Source: Pseudeuparius sepicola (lineage: Eukaryota; Arthropoda; Insecta; Coleoptera; Anthribidae). Taken from it: a stretch of 64,000 nucleotides of DNA. The stretch spans positions 45,483,820 through 45,547,819 of the forward strand of contig OY987301.1 of the NCBI GenBank assembly GCA_963920635.1. The letters are read 5' to 3'. Position numbers and translations under genes: made by a program. The notes beneath the pieces were generated by a model, which worked only from the letters and a program-made list of their open reading frames with translations, searched no databases and was not told where the DNA came from. Positions 44,602 to 55,387 of the stretch are shown here, piece by piece. Each line of letters opens with the position of its first letter. The first letter of the stretch is position 1.

Positions 44602-46039
44602 CAGTGTCCTCCAAAAAGTTCGCAGCATAGGGGGAAAATTTTTAATTAATGACTTTTTTTAAATTTAAGTTTTGAGGTTACCTTTTGCTTTAAAAAAAAA
44701 AAGAAAAACGACCCATTCAAACGTGGTCACGTGACTTTCGTTATCTGTCAAAAATTACATTTAAAAAAATATATCGCTGAAAATGGGTTTATTTGTTAAA
44801 ATATCAAAAAGTTTTACTTGAAAAAGTTGTTTCTTTTTCAATTTCACGTACGTGTACCAAATTAGAACGCCCTACTAAAAGATTTAGTTTTTTGACATTT
44901 TTAATATTTATGAAATTTCTGAAAATTTTTAAAACTTGTAACTTCATAAAAACTATTTTGTATCACTAGCTTTATCATTCTATTAACTTTTTATTACTAA
45001 CTACCGATAAGAATGTGTCTTTTTCAAAAGAAAATGATATTAACGCCTTAAAATTCTGTTATGTTTGCTGCAAAGTTGATGTACCGTCTAGCATTTAGGA
45101 TATAAATTTAGTTACATTAGGTTTTCCAATTCTAAATTGATGCCAAAATAATAATAAATTAAAATATCATCAAACTATTTCACGTATCTAACTAACATTC
45201 AGGACATTTACGGAACAAATAATTATTACCTTTAAGTTTAATTTCACATTAATCGATATTGATGAGTAGGCCATGGAGAGAATAGAAGCAATTGTTTTTA
45301 TTTGACAGTTGTTTTTATTTGAGAGTTATCAAACTGTCAAATAAAAACAATTGCTTCTATTCTCTCCATGGCCTACTCATCAATATCGATTAATGTGAAA
45401 TTAAACTTAAAGGTAATAATTATTTGTTCTGTAAAAGTCCTGAATTTTAGTTAGATACGTGAAATAGTTTGATGATATTTTAATGTATTATTATTTTGGC
45501 ATTAATTTAGAATTGGAAAGCCTAATGTAACTAAATTTATATCCTAAATGCTAGACGGTACATCAACTTTGCAGCAAACATAACAGAATTTTAAGGCGTT
45601 AATATAATTTTCTTTTGAAAAAGACACATTCTTATCGGTAATTAGTAATAAAAAGTTAATAGAATAATAAAGCTAGTGATACAAAATAGTTCTTATGAAG
45701 TTACAAGTTTTAAAAAATTTCAGAAATTTCATAAATATTAAAAAATGCCAAAAAACTAAATCTTTTAGTAGGGCGTTCAAATTTGGTACACGTACGTGAA
45801 ATTAAAAAAGAAACAACTTTTTCAAGTAAAACTTTTTGATATTTTAACAAATAAACCCATTTTCAGCGATATATTTTTTTAAATGACATTTTTGACAGAT
45901 AACGAAAGTCACGTGACCACGTTTGAGTGGGTCGTTTTTCATCTTTTTTAAAGCAAAAGGTAACCCCAAAACTTAAATTTCAAAAAAGTCATTAATTAAA
46001 AATTTTCCCCCTATGCTGCGAACTTTTTGGAGGACACTG
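44602..46039. mobile_element. Giant near-perfect palindrome (1.44 kb), Tc1/mariner type
   Basis: TA|CAGTGTCCTCCAAAAAGTTC at the left is mirrored by the right end (…GAACTTTTTGGAGGACACTG|TA, 46039). The two arms of about 700 bp pair almost throughout, with only scattered substitutions and 1-nt indels. The centre is near 45320, where ACAGTTGTTTTTATTTGA is mirrored around a loop of under 30 nt. No open frame is present. A transcript across it would fold into a dsRNA hairpin of about 700 bp. Confidence 0.9.
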
Positions 46040-46041
46040 TA

Positions 46042-46842
46042 TATAAATGATCACTTGAAGTTGCCTACTTTTACTGATCTTTTGAATGCAAAATGTCACA
46101 CACTTGTTTAGGAGCTGGCCCAACGATAATAGGTTGGGGAAACGTAGTTTAGTTAGACTTGTAACGTAAAATATTTATTATAAAGAAAGAAGTAAGTTGT
46201 AGTATAAAATATACTAAATTAAATGAGAAATTTAAGAATTGAAAATCTAAATTACGGCAATCTTAATATCAGGCGTAATAAAAGAGCGAAATGAGTTGTA
46301 TTACGTACCCGAAGTGAAATGAGAAAAATTCGAGAAGAAATCCCAGACCGAGGGGCAAGGAAGAAAAATAATGTCAAAACATGTTCGTTATTTTAAACTC
46401 GCGTTTCCCCCCACTCGCGAAAGTAATATTAAATTTTTATAAGAAGGGAAAAAAAGAAATAGTAAAGTCTTTCCAGAGTAATACGGGCTTATGGGCCCCA
46501 TTTATGAGATTACCTCAGACTTTTCAGGAAAAAGTGTACTTCTGTTCCGAGACGTTCCTGCAATAATAGTTTTTAAAATTTTACAGTCAAAATTACTGGA
46601 TGATATTATTCTCTGATTTTTTTATTGTAGAATTTTACTTAATTCGTATAGTAAATGTATATGTGAAGTTGTCAAAGGTTTGATAAGGAATTGTTAAGAA
46701 CACAACGAAAAACTACTTTATTTATAATTTGAGCGATTTTTAAAAATATACGTCACAATAGTGTTTTATGTTTTTGGTGCTATGTAAGTCGTTCCGCGAT
46801 CTCTTCTTCTAACCTGGCTGTATCGAATAATATGCTTGGAAC
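46042..46842. other. Gene-free stretch
   Basis: AT-rich; nothing recognised. Confidence 0.3.
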
Positions 46843-47371
46843 CAGGGACTCTTTAAAGTAAGGGGACCCAGCATTATACTTTCCAAAGTGAGGCCTATTC
46901 TTTCCTCATTCTAGTGGTATCAGTGATCCCAAGTATGCCATTTTATTGGAGAATCTATAAATAAAACAGGTACTTTGATTGTTAGTAAAAATTAATAATG
47001 GTTTCCATGATTTCTAAAAATTAGACTTGACAATGTTGCGTCTTCAAATATAGAATATGCCAACTGTCAAATGAAACAAATTTATTGCATAGTTGAAATT
47101 CTTTAATTGTCACATCTGAGTATCTGGAAGTTAGAAATCTTAAAAATTGTGAATTATGATGGGAAATTTTTTGCCTCCTTTAGAACCTATGGAACTATCT
47201 TATCACATAAAACCTGATGGCAATTGGACACACTGACATATAACATAACCTTGTACCAGCCCCCTTGTGGTCTCCTTGGAGTATACAGAAAACAAACTTC
47301 CCCTCAAGGCTTCACTTTTCCTATGTGATAGACTGTGAAATGCTGGTTCCCCTTATTTTAAAGAGTCCCTG
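46843..47371. mobile_element. hAT-type MITE (529 bp) with 8-bp target duplication
   Basis: The ends CAGGGACTCTTTAAAGTAAG and the inverse CTTATTTTAAAGAGTCCCTG pair over about 40 bp, continuing into GGGGA(C/A)CCAGCATT. The flanks CTTGGAAC (46835-46842) and CTTTGAAC (47372-47379) form an 8-bp duplication with one mismatch. No transposase-like frame. Confidence 0.85.
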
Positions 47372-47379
47372 CTTTGAAC

Positions 47380-48490
47380 CAAGCCCAGATTATTATTTTT
47401 CAGTGTTGTCGGACTGTGCGTTTTAGAGAAGATATAAATATAGATGTTAGGTTGTTTTCTTTGTACTTTTTAATAATATGTAACATAAATTTTTCATAAA
47501 TATAATTATAGATTTAAGTTGACTGATTACTTTTGTGACATAGAAGTAAAACTCTTAAGATTGGTAAAACTAAAATACGCATAAGGCATGTTTGTAATGT
47601 GATGCCTGGATTAAATTTGACAACTAAAACTAAGCGACCCTATTGACATTTTATACCAGCTGTTTGAGCGAGCTGTTTGTTTACAATTTCCAGGCGTGAG
47701 GTGTGAATCATTTTAAAATAGTTGTATATTTTGTGTGAATTTACTGTATTTCACTATTTTATTTATACCCTTTCTAACACAGCTTTTCACAGTCACACAC
47801 TATGCAAGAGTAACTACTAATACTAAGTATATACTGCTAAACTTCTACCACAGTTTAGTTATTTATACTCGTGATTCTACTTGTAATAAATGATAATAAT
47901 TACAAAAGCTGTAAACCCCATAAATCGATTAAATTAAGGGATTATTTAAATCAGGGATTTCCTATCTACCTTTCCCCACAGTAAATGGGTAAATAAATCT
48001 ATATGCATGTGCTTTCCTCTACTTTATCTCATCAGTCAATTTATAAGCAACTTATAGATGGAGATGGTGATTCTTCTTTTTTAAAAAGCTTTATTGAACA
48101 CAAGTACAAACTATATTGAACTATTAATTGATTTCGAGGTATTATGTTGTACCACAAGAGCCTGTACCTTTAAATTTGTTGATCAAGTAAAAATATAGTA
48201 GGGGAGTAAAATATATAAACCGTTATGTCATGCACTACTTGTAGAATAAACAGTGTGCATCTAGGATAACCTAGCTTTTCTTGTTTTTGGCTTTATAGTA
48301 CGAGTATCGGCACGTTAAACTAAACAAGTGGCGCTCATATTTTTTTTTACACTTTGATATACTGTTCACCCATCAGCCCGTCTCCACTGTCTAAACTCTG
48401 GGGGCCGTGTTGTGCTTGTAGAATTTGCTTAAGGAGGTAGCGAACATCTCTTGTGAGTGTTCATGGTTTATTCTACATTTTTTCATGTCG
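47380..48490. other. Gene-free AT-rich stretch
   Basis: No gene or repeat recognised. Confidence 0.3.
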
Positions 48491-48494
48491 TTCC

Positions 48495-48689
48495 TTATAT
48501 TCCGTTGATGAAAACATCTGAGATCCATGCTGGATTTTTTCTCAAGTTTAGCAAGTTTACCTGTCGTCCACTATCGATGCATCTTCTGAACGACTGGACG
48601 AATTTTAGGTAGTTATGAGTTGGTATGACCTGATCTTGTATGGCCAGTGAAAAACCATATGCTTCGAGAAATATTCGTCCCGAGGTCAA
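48495..48689 (-). pseudogene. LINE C-terminal fragment
   Basis: The - strand frame contains 'EAYGFSLAIQDQVIPTHNYL', which resembles the segment following RT in a group of arthropod non-LTR elements ('AIQDQVIPTRNY'-type). The Cys/His knuckle expected downstream in that family is not visible after 'FVQSFRRCIDSGRQ'. Only about 64 codons remain, without flanking RT. Confidence 0.45.
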
Positions 48690-48814
48690 GCACTAGTTCT
48701 ACTCTAACTTATCGGCATGTTCCTGGTTAACCTCATGTCTATAAGATCCATAATAAACCCGACCTACACCCATCTGTATTCCTAATGAAAGACAGAAGAT
48801 AATGTGTAAACATA

Positions 48815-49028
48815 CCGTTTTAGTAGACATAGCCACGGCTGGGCGGCGCGCCGTCGTGTATTCGGCTAGGTTCGTCAGTCGTTGGCGGGGGGCGGGGCGT
48901 GTTTTTTGCTCGCAAAACTCGACTGATAAGCGGTGCGGGACTACTGTGTACTCCCCCCGCCAACGACTGACAAACCTAGCTGGACTCACGGCGACGCGCG
49001 GCCTATTCCCCTATGTCTACTAAAACGG
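48815..49028. mobile_element. GC-rich short MITE (214 bp)
   Basis: CCGTTTTAGTAGACATA at the left is mirrored by TATGTCTACTAAAACGG at the right. Inner pairs include GGCTAGGTTCGTCAGTCGTT with AACGACTGACAAACCTAGCT and GGCGGGGGG with CCCCCCGCC. GC content is far above the flanks. The overlapping frames on both strands are shadows. Confidence 0.8.
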
Positions 49029-49280
49029 TGAAAGTACGGTATAAATCGGGCATGGCTTGCCTAATCATATCCTTGGACAGCTACCTTTAATAATTAAAAA
49101 TTGTTTAACTAACTCTTTTTTAGAAGAGTGCTCTTTCTGTAGGTAGCTTCCACATCAAAATGTTATTAAGGTAACTTATTCAATATGAAAATCTGGGTAG
49201 GCGCAAAAAATTTCAAAAGCCTAAGTAATAATAAAACCGTGCTTGTCAGATTTTTGTAGATACATTATTTTTTATTGGTC

Positions 49281-50478
49281 ATAGCTTATCTCTGGACCAA
49301 TCAAACTATAAACAGCACGAAACATGGAAACAGCACGAAACTTGTTTTCTAGTTGTTGTCAAGAGCAGGGGTAAAAAAATTGGAAGAGGAAGTTTTTCTA
49401 CCCCCTATTATGCAAAGCTTTCAAGACATGTAGCCCGAATACTAAAAATCAAAAAATCTAGACGGCCTACTTTGATTGTTCCTCCATTTTTTTTGTCACT
49501 TTTTATTTTTCAATAGGCAAGATAGGCGACAAATTTATTAAGGAAAGCTGATCAGAGCTAGTCTGAGCAACCTTTTTTAGTAAAATTTCATCGGGACTTA
49601 TTCTGGTGTATCCGTATATTCAAAAGTACTCGTATATTCAAAAGTTAGAAATTGTCATAGCGCTAGACCTAAGAAACCCCAAAATCGTTCTGCATACATC
49701 CTTAAATGTGATTCAAACGGAATACAATTTTGAGATTTCCCCTGGGGCGCATAAAAAGAAATCTCCGATGCAAACTGGCGCTCCACGTCCTATTACGGAA
49801 AGAAAACATGTTTATCAAGCATATTTGCACGAGGCTTACCACTAACGATAGCTATAATGGATATCTTCAATGGAACGACGTTATATTTAGACAAGCTACC
49901 CTTAAATTAGCCCAGATATAAATGAAAGTCAAACAATAGACGGAGGTATACAAGGGTCTGCCCGAAGGGATGATGTGTTGTATAAATCGTGTAATATATC
50001 CTTCCTGAAACGTCATTTTGTTGAACAGAAAATATTTAATTAGATCGTCAAATCGAGAAATATTATAAATTGGTAGTAGCGCAGATAATCCAATGGACCG
50101 GGAGATAGTGAGAGATTTTTGGACGTGATTTTACTCAGTATGCCTTGCAAAGGGCAGTATGTGGCACATATTCTCACAATAATAAGGTATCCATGAATCA
50201 GAGAGTCATCCTGGGTTCTTCATGTGAAAAACTGAGTTTTCAATTATTCGAAAAATATGCGTTTTGATATGATTTTATACAGGCTGCCATGTTTTTTTAT
50301 AATGAAGTTCAAATAGAAAATTCCTCGGAAAACCATAGGCATACCGTTAGGGTGGGTCCAAAGGGCTATTATTGCCACGTGATCTTGTATTTTAGTAATT
50401 AATTTTTCCACGTTTCTGAACAGGCTGCCAATGAGAAGTATGCAAGTTCTTATTATGAAAATGCTGAAAAAAGGATGG
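49281..50478 (+). repeat. 1.2-kb direct repeat, copy A
   Basis: It runs from ATAGCTTATCTCTGGACCAA to CTGAAAAAAGGATGG and is almost identical to copy B at 52373-53567. Differences seen include one substitution (AAATTG/AAAATG near 49650) and a 3-nt indel (GAGAAGTATG/GAGTATG near 50434). It is followed at once by an (AT) microsatellite. The 79-codon frame at 49606-49845 exists in both copies but has no recognised family. The ends are not TG…CA, so it is not a typical LTR. Confidence 0.85.
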
Positions 50479-50502
50479 ATATATATATATATATATATAT
50501 AG
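50479..50502. repeat. (AT)n microsatellite
   Basis: About 11 AT units at the exact right border of repeat copy A; absent after copy B. Confidence 0.9.
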
Positions 50503-51215
50503 TAGTATATACCATTTTGATGAGAAAATTGTGACCGATCGAATTGCACATTTTTCTGCATTTTTTTAATTTGTCCACTTGCGTGACCCAAAATGACCGG
50601 TCACGATAGTCCGGTCAGTCACTAAAATATCGTAACCGGACATTTTCTAAAGTTATTTCATGATGATATGAGATTTTGTTCGGCTAATATTTGCCTGCAT
50701 ATATTTTGTTGTTTTTGAAGTTTACCCCTACCTGTAAATTTGCCTTAATCTTACCTTATTACCATATCGTTATTATTGCTATTTTTGCTATTTGTTTACA
50801 TATTTTGGGTATTTTGTAAATATTTTAGAACAAATTCAGTGTTTGTTGGCATTTAATGGTTACTTATATATTATTTTTGTTAAAATTTAAAGGTAAATAT
50901 TTATAAATTTACTTACTAATTTTTCACTTGTTTTGTTTATAAAGGACAAGTATGTAAACATATTATACGGTTAAAGAAAATCTAGCTTTTATTTTGGTTA
51001 GAATCTCAGTTATGAAAATAATTTTGATCTTCCTTTTTGTACATTTTCAATTGTTACCTTAGTACAAATTAGCACAAAATAGTGCGAAGTCAAGACAAGT
51101 GTGATGCAATTTAAAATTTATTTATTTTTCTTCTTCTGTGTCTATGCCGCCCACAGCTTTTTAAGTTGAAAATAAGTTTTAGTTAACCGAACAACAAACC
51201 CCCTAGCAGTCCGGC
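50503..51215. other. Gene-free stretch
   Basis: Starts with 'taccgtgaccgg'-like words around 50590-50640 (GTCACGATAGTCCGGTCAGT); otherwise AT-rich with nothing recognised. Confidence 0.3.
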
Positions 51216-51219
51216 TATA

Positions 51220-51518
51220 CAGGGTGGCCCACCACGAACTGCATCGATCTATATATGGAAAAATAAAATTTGGAAAATTCATTGCATGTTTTTGTTCCAA
51301 AATGATGCCTAGAATCCAAAAATGCAATAATATACAGGGTGTTCCATTTGAGATAAGAAAGTGGATTTCGACTTCCGGTATAACCGGAAGTGCCAGATTC
51401 ACCAAAATATTTTAGTTGAGCAGCGCCCATCGGCACTGGTGAGGTGCCAAATTTTCAGAATTTTCCTACTTTTAGTTTTCCATATATAGATCGATGCAGT
51501 TCGTGGTGGGCCACCCCG
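51220..51518. mobile_element. TA-flanked MITE (299 bp)
   Basis: TA|CAGGGTGGCCCACCACGAAC is mirrored by the right end (GTTCGTGGTGGGCCACCCCG|TA) over about 40 bp, through the GCATCGATCTATATATGG block. Inside are another ACAGGGTGTTCCATTTGAGA end at 51335 and the hairpin ACTTCCGGTATAACCGGAAGT (about 51370). Confidence 0.8.
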
Positions 51519-51520
51519 TA

Positions 51521-52372
51521 TAACATCACAAATCAAGGCTTGTACATCAAAATTTTTAATTAATAACTGCCCTATATATTCTCTTATGTGATTAATAAAA
51601 AAATGAACAATTAAGTCACTCACACACATATTATTCTTAAAAATAAATTAATTAAAACTAAACCCTTATTATATTATTATTATTATTACATCGTTATGAC
51701 AAGAGAATTTGTTTTATGTAGAATAGGTCAGATAATCAAAATACCTTGGAATATGCAGTGGCGTAGAAGTTCCGTTTAAAAAGGTCTCTACCGTTTAGGC
51801 ATGCTTCTGCGAGCCGCTGTTTGATGAGATTATGGTTTTGGTTAGTACTTTGAACAGTCCAGGTACCAACATCAATATAATAACTACCAAAATTGGTGTT
51901 GCTGGCAACTATCTAATCTTTCCAAGATATTCATTGAAAGCTTCGAAAAAATTAAGTTTAACAAGCTACATATCGATTATAATGGGCTCATATTATGTTA
52001 ATTTCTTCTTAAAACCATATCATCTATAAGTGTGTGTGTTTGAAATCAGAAGTGGGTAGGTACAGGTACCTACATAGTCTACACCGTACACTCCCCTGGC
52101 GTCGCGTAAGCTATCGTATCTGTTTTTTTTTCTTCTTTTTTTATGAATATCTGGAAAGTGAAGAACCTGTTGCTTTTCTTGAAGCCCGTGCTACAATCTG
52201 GAATAGCTATAATTCAAATATCTATTTTAGTATCAACAACTTGGAATATCTCTGTTAGGTGTACATAGGTATATCTGATGATTTCACTCGGGATGCTTCC
52301 TGCATGGCTTCTGACACTTTTTCGTTCCTTAAGGGTGTAAGAAAGTAGACAAATGTCGGAGATCCCACTTGA
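51521..52372. other. Gene-free stretch
   Basis: AT-rich; GTAGGTACAGGTACCTACA near 52056 is one of several such words. No gene recognised. Confidence 0.3.
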
Positions 52373-53567
52373 ATAGCTTATCTCTGGACCAATCAAACTA
52401 TAAACAGCACGAAACATGGAAACAGCACGAAACTTGTTTTCTAGTTGTTGTCAAGAGCAGGGGTAAAAAAATTGGAAGAGGAAGTTTTTCTACCCCCTAT
52501 TATGCAAAGCTTTCAAGACATGTAGCCCGAATACTAAAAATCAAAAAATCTAGACGGCCTACTTTGATTGTTCCTCCATTTTTTTTGTCACTTTTTATTT
52601 TTCAATAGGCAAGATAGGCGACAAATTTATTAAGGAAAGCTGATCAGAGCTAGTCTGAGCAACCTTTTTTAGTAAAATTTCATCGGGACTTATTCTGGTG
52701 TATCCGTATATTCAAAAGTACTCGTATATTCAAAAGTTAGAAAATGTCATAGCGCTAGACCTAAGAAACCCCAAAATCGTTCTGCATACATCCTTAAATG
52801 TGATTCAAACGGAATACAATTTTGAGATTTCCCCTGGGGCGCATAAAAAGAAATCTCCGATGCAAACTGGCGCTCCACGTCCTATTACGGAAAGAAAACA
52901 TGTTTATCAAGCATATTTGCACGAGGCTTACCACTAACGATAGCTATAATGGATATCTTCAATGGAACGACGTTATATTTAGACAAGCTACCCTTAAATT
53001 AGCCCAGATATAAATGAAAGTCAAACAATAGACGGAGGTATACAAGGGTCTGCCCGAAGGGATGATGTGTTGTATAAATCGTGTAATATATCCTTCCTGA
53101 AACGTCATTTTGTTGAACAGAAAATATTTAATTAGATCGTCAAATCGAGAAATATTATAAATTGGTAGTAGCGCAGATAATCCAATGGACCGGGAGATAG
53201 TGAGAGATTTTTGGACGTGATTTTACTCAGTATGCCTTGCAAAGGGCAGTATGTGGCACATATTCTCACAATAATAAGGTATCCATGAATCAGAGAGTCA
53301 TCCTGGGTTCTTCATGTGAAAAACTGAGTTTTCAATTATTCGAAAAATATGCGTTTTGATATGATTTTATACAGGCTGCCATGTTTTTTTATAATGAAGT
53401 TCAAATAGAAAATTCCTCGGAAAACCATAGGCATACCGTTAGGGTGGGTCCAAAGGGCTATTATTGCCACGTGATCTTGTATTTTAGTAATTAATTTTTC
53501 CACGTTTCTGAACAGGCTGCCAATGAGTATGCAAGTTCTTATTATGAAAATGCTGAAAAAAGGATGG
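52373..53567 (+). repeat. 1.2-kb direct repeat, copy B
   Basis: Nearly identical to copy A (offset 3092 bp at the start). It ends …CTGAAAAAAGGATGG at 53567 and is followed after about 210 bp by the gag-like frame of the retroelement. A partial inverted copy flanks the retroelement on its right side. Confidence 0.85.
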
Positions 53568-53777
53568 CATACCTTTCGCGCATGTCCAAGTACACTTTAC
53601 ATCGAATAACTCGTTTAAATGATTAAATAACATTCAATTTAAACAGTACATGTCAATTGACGATTTGACGAGTGAATTCGAAAGATTGATTTTAAATATA
53701 TACCTTCATCTGACTCTCAATCCTTAGAATCACACCCTTACTTATCCTTAAGTGAAAGTATTAATCAAACCGAAAAT

Positions 53778-54167
53778 ATGGCAGAATTTAAATCTGAATA
53801 TTTAACTTGTGTACCGAGATTTGACGGTGATCCGAACGAATTGAATAGATTTTTAGTTACTTGCGAATCGATAATCAATACTTTTTATGATTTAAAAAAT
53901 CCAAATTCTTTCCAAAATGTTTATTTGTTGAACTGTCTCGTTTCCAAATTGTCTGGAAATGCAAAATTAGTAATAAATATTCAAAATATATCTACATGGA
54001 CAGATCTAAAAGAAGCTCGAAATTTTGCCGATCAAAGAGATGAAACCTGCTTAAACCGAGATTTAGTAATGCTAAGACAATTACCTAATGAAAAACCTCA
54101 AAATTTTTATGACAAAGTTTTACATATTTTGACCACCACCCTGATCAATCAGACGAAAATTTTATGA
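53778..54167 (+). pseudogene. Partial gag of the errantivirus-like element
   Basis: A 129-codon frame starting ATG at 53778 ('MAEFKSEYLTCVPRFDGDP', 'LNRFLVTCESIINTFYDL', 'LVSKLSGNAKLVINIQN', 'LPNEKPQNFYDKVLHIL'). This layout matches the N-terminal, capsid-type part of gypsy/errantivirus Gag, which builds the particle. It ends at 54167, well short of usual Gag length, and the protease frame begins almost at once, so the C-terminal half appears deleted. No ATG-proximal LTR, primer-binding site or splice donor was identified in 53568-53777. Confidence 0.75.
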
Positions 54168-55277
54168 ATTTGCCTCGAGACAACGACCAAACATAAAATA
54201 CACTATTATTTCTTTTAATTTTACCGATACTGGACGTTTATATTATGTCGAATTTCCGAAATTTAACGCAAAAATTTTAATTGATTCAGGCTCAACCAAA
54301 TCTTTTATAAATCCAGAAGTAGCTCAAAAATTCTTTCCAAATTTAATTCGAGATGACCCTTTTATTGTTTCTTCGGTTTATCAAAAATCTGCTCACCGTT
54401 ATAGCGCAACAATACCGGCTCCAGAAATTTTCAAAATGCCAAATAATACATACATGAAATTTTATCTATTTAAATTCCACGATTTTTTCGACGGTTTAAT
54501 AGGAATGGACCACATAAAATTTTTAAAGTCACATCTCGACTATGAAAATGATTTCTTTATTACACCCTGTACTAAATTAAAACTTAATCCATATACAACA
54601 AAAAATGAATTAAATCTTATTCACGTAGAACCCAGATCAAAAAAGTTATTAAAATAAATACTTCAATTCAAAATGGAGAAATAATAATACCTTACCAAAA
54701 AATTCAAAATTGCGAAATTCCCGAGTGCTTAACCATAGCGAAAAATGGAAAAGCTTTGACGACAATCTTAAATAACACAGAAAACAAAGTATCTTTAAAC
54801 TTTTCAGAACCACTAGAAGTTGACGAATTTTACAGAAACGAGTTACAAAACTTTGAACTGCATAACTTTGACGAAACAGATACAACTCCTCTGGACCTGG
54901 CAAAAATTCGCGTAGACCACCTTAACACAGAAGAAAAGAGTAAAATTTTAAAGTTATGTAAAGAATATTCTGATATTTTCTATAATGAAGACACTCCCTT
55001 GACATTTACTAATAAAGTAAAGCACAAAATTCGCACCACTGACGAAACGCCAATTTATTCCAAATCATACCGTTACCCATTTATTCACCGGCAAGAAGTC
55101 GAATCCCAAATCAAAAAAATGCTTAATCAAAACATAATCCGCCCTAGTGTTTCCCCTTGGTCGGCACCATTTTGGGTCGTCCCTAAAAAAGCTGACGCGT
55201 CGGGTAAACAAAAATGGCGTGTAGTTGTGGACTACCGGAAATTAAATGACAATACTATCGATGACAAAGACCCATGA
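54145..55277 (+). pseudogene. Errantivirus-like pol, protease and RT N-terminal part
   Basis: The protease frame opens after a stop at 54142-54144 and carries the retropepsin active site 'ILIDSGSTKSFINPEVAQ' (about 54268-54320), then 'FFDGLIGMDHIKFL', ending at 54657. A frame change leads to 54756-55277, with the RT entry region: 'LTFTNKVKHKIRTTDETPI', 'WSAPFWVVPKKADASG' and 'WRVVVDYRKLNDNTID'. It stops at a TGA (55275-55277) where relatives continue with a Leu/Pro stretch. The next frame resumes RT about 110 bp later, after a further deletion near 55370. Not functional as it stands. Confidence 0.85.
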
Positions 55278-55387
55278 CCTAATATACACGACTTACTTGA
55301 CAAGTTAGGAAAGTGTCAATACTTTTCTACACTGGACCTTGCTAGCTGTTTTCACCAGATAGAAATGGACACTATGAGTACCTTCGT

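Noticed and set aside
49281..53567. The 1.2-kb direct repeats as LTRs of a retrotransposon with the 50.5-52.4 kb segment as interior.
   Set aside because: The ends are not TG…CA, no primer-binding site or polypurine tract borders them, and the interior has no gag/pol text.
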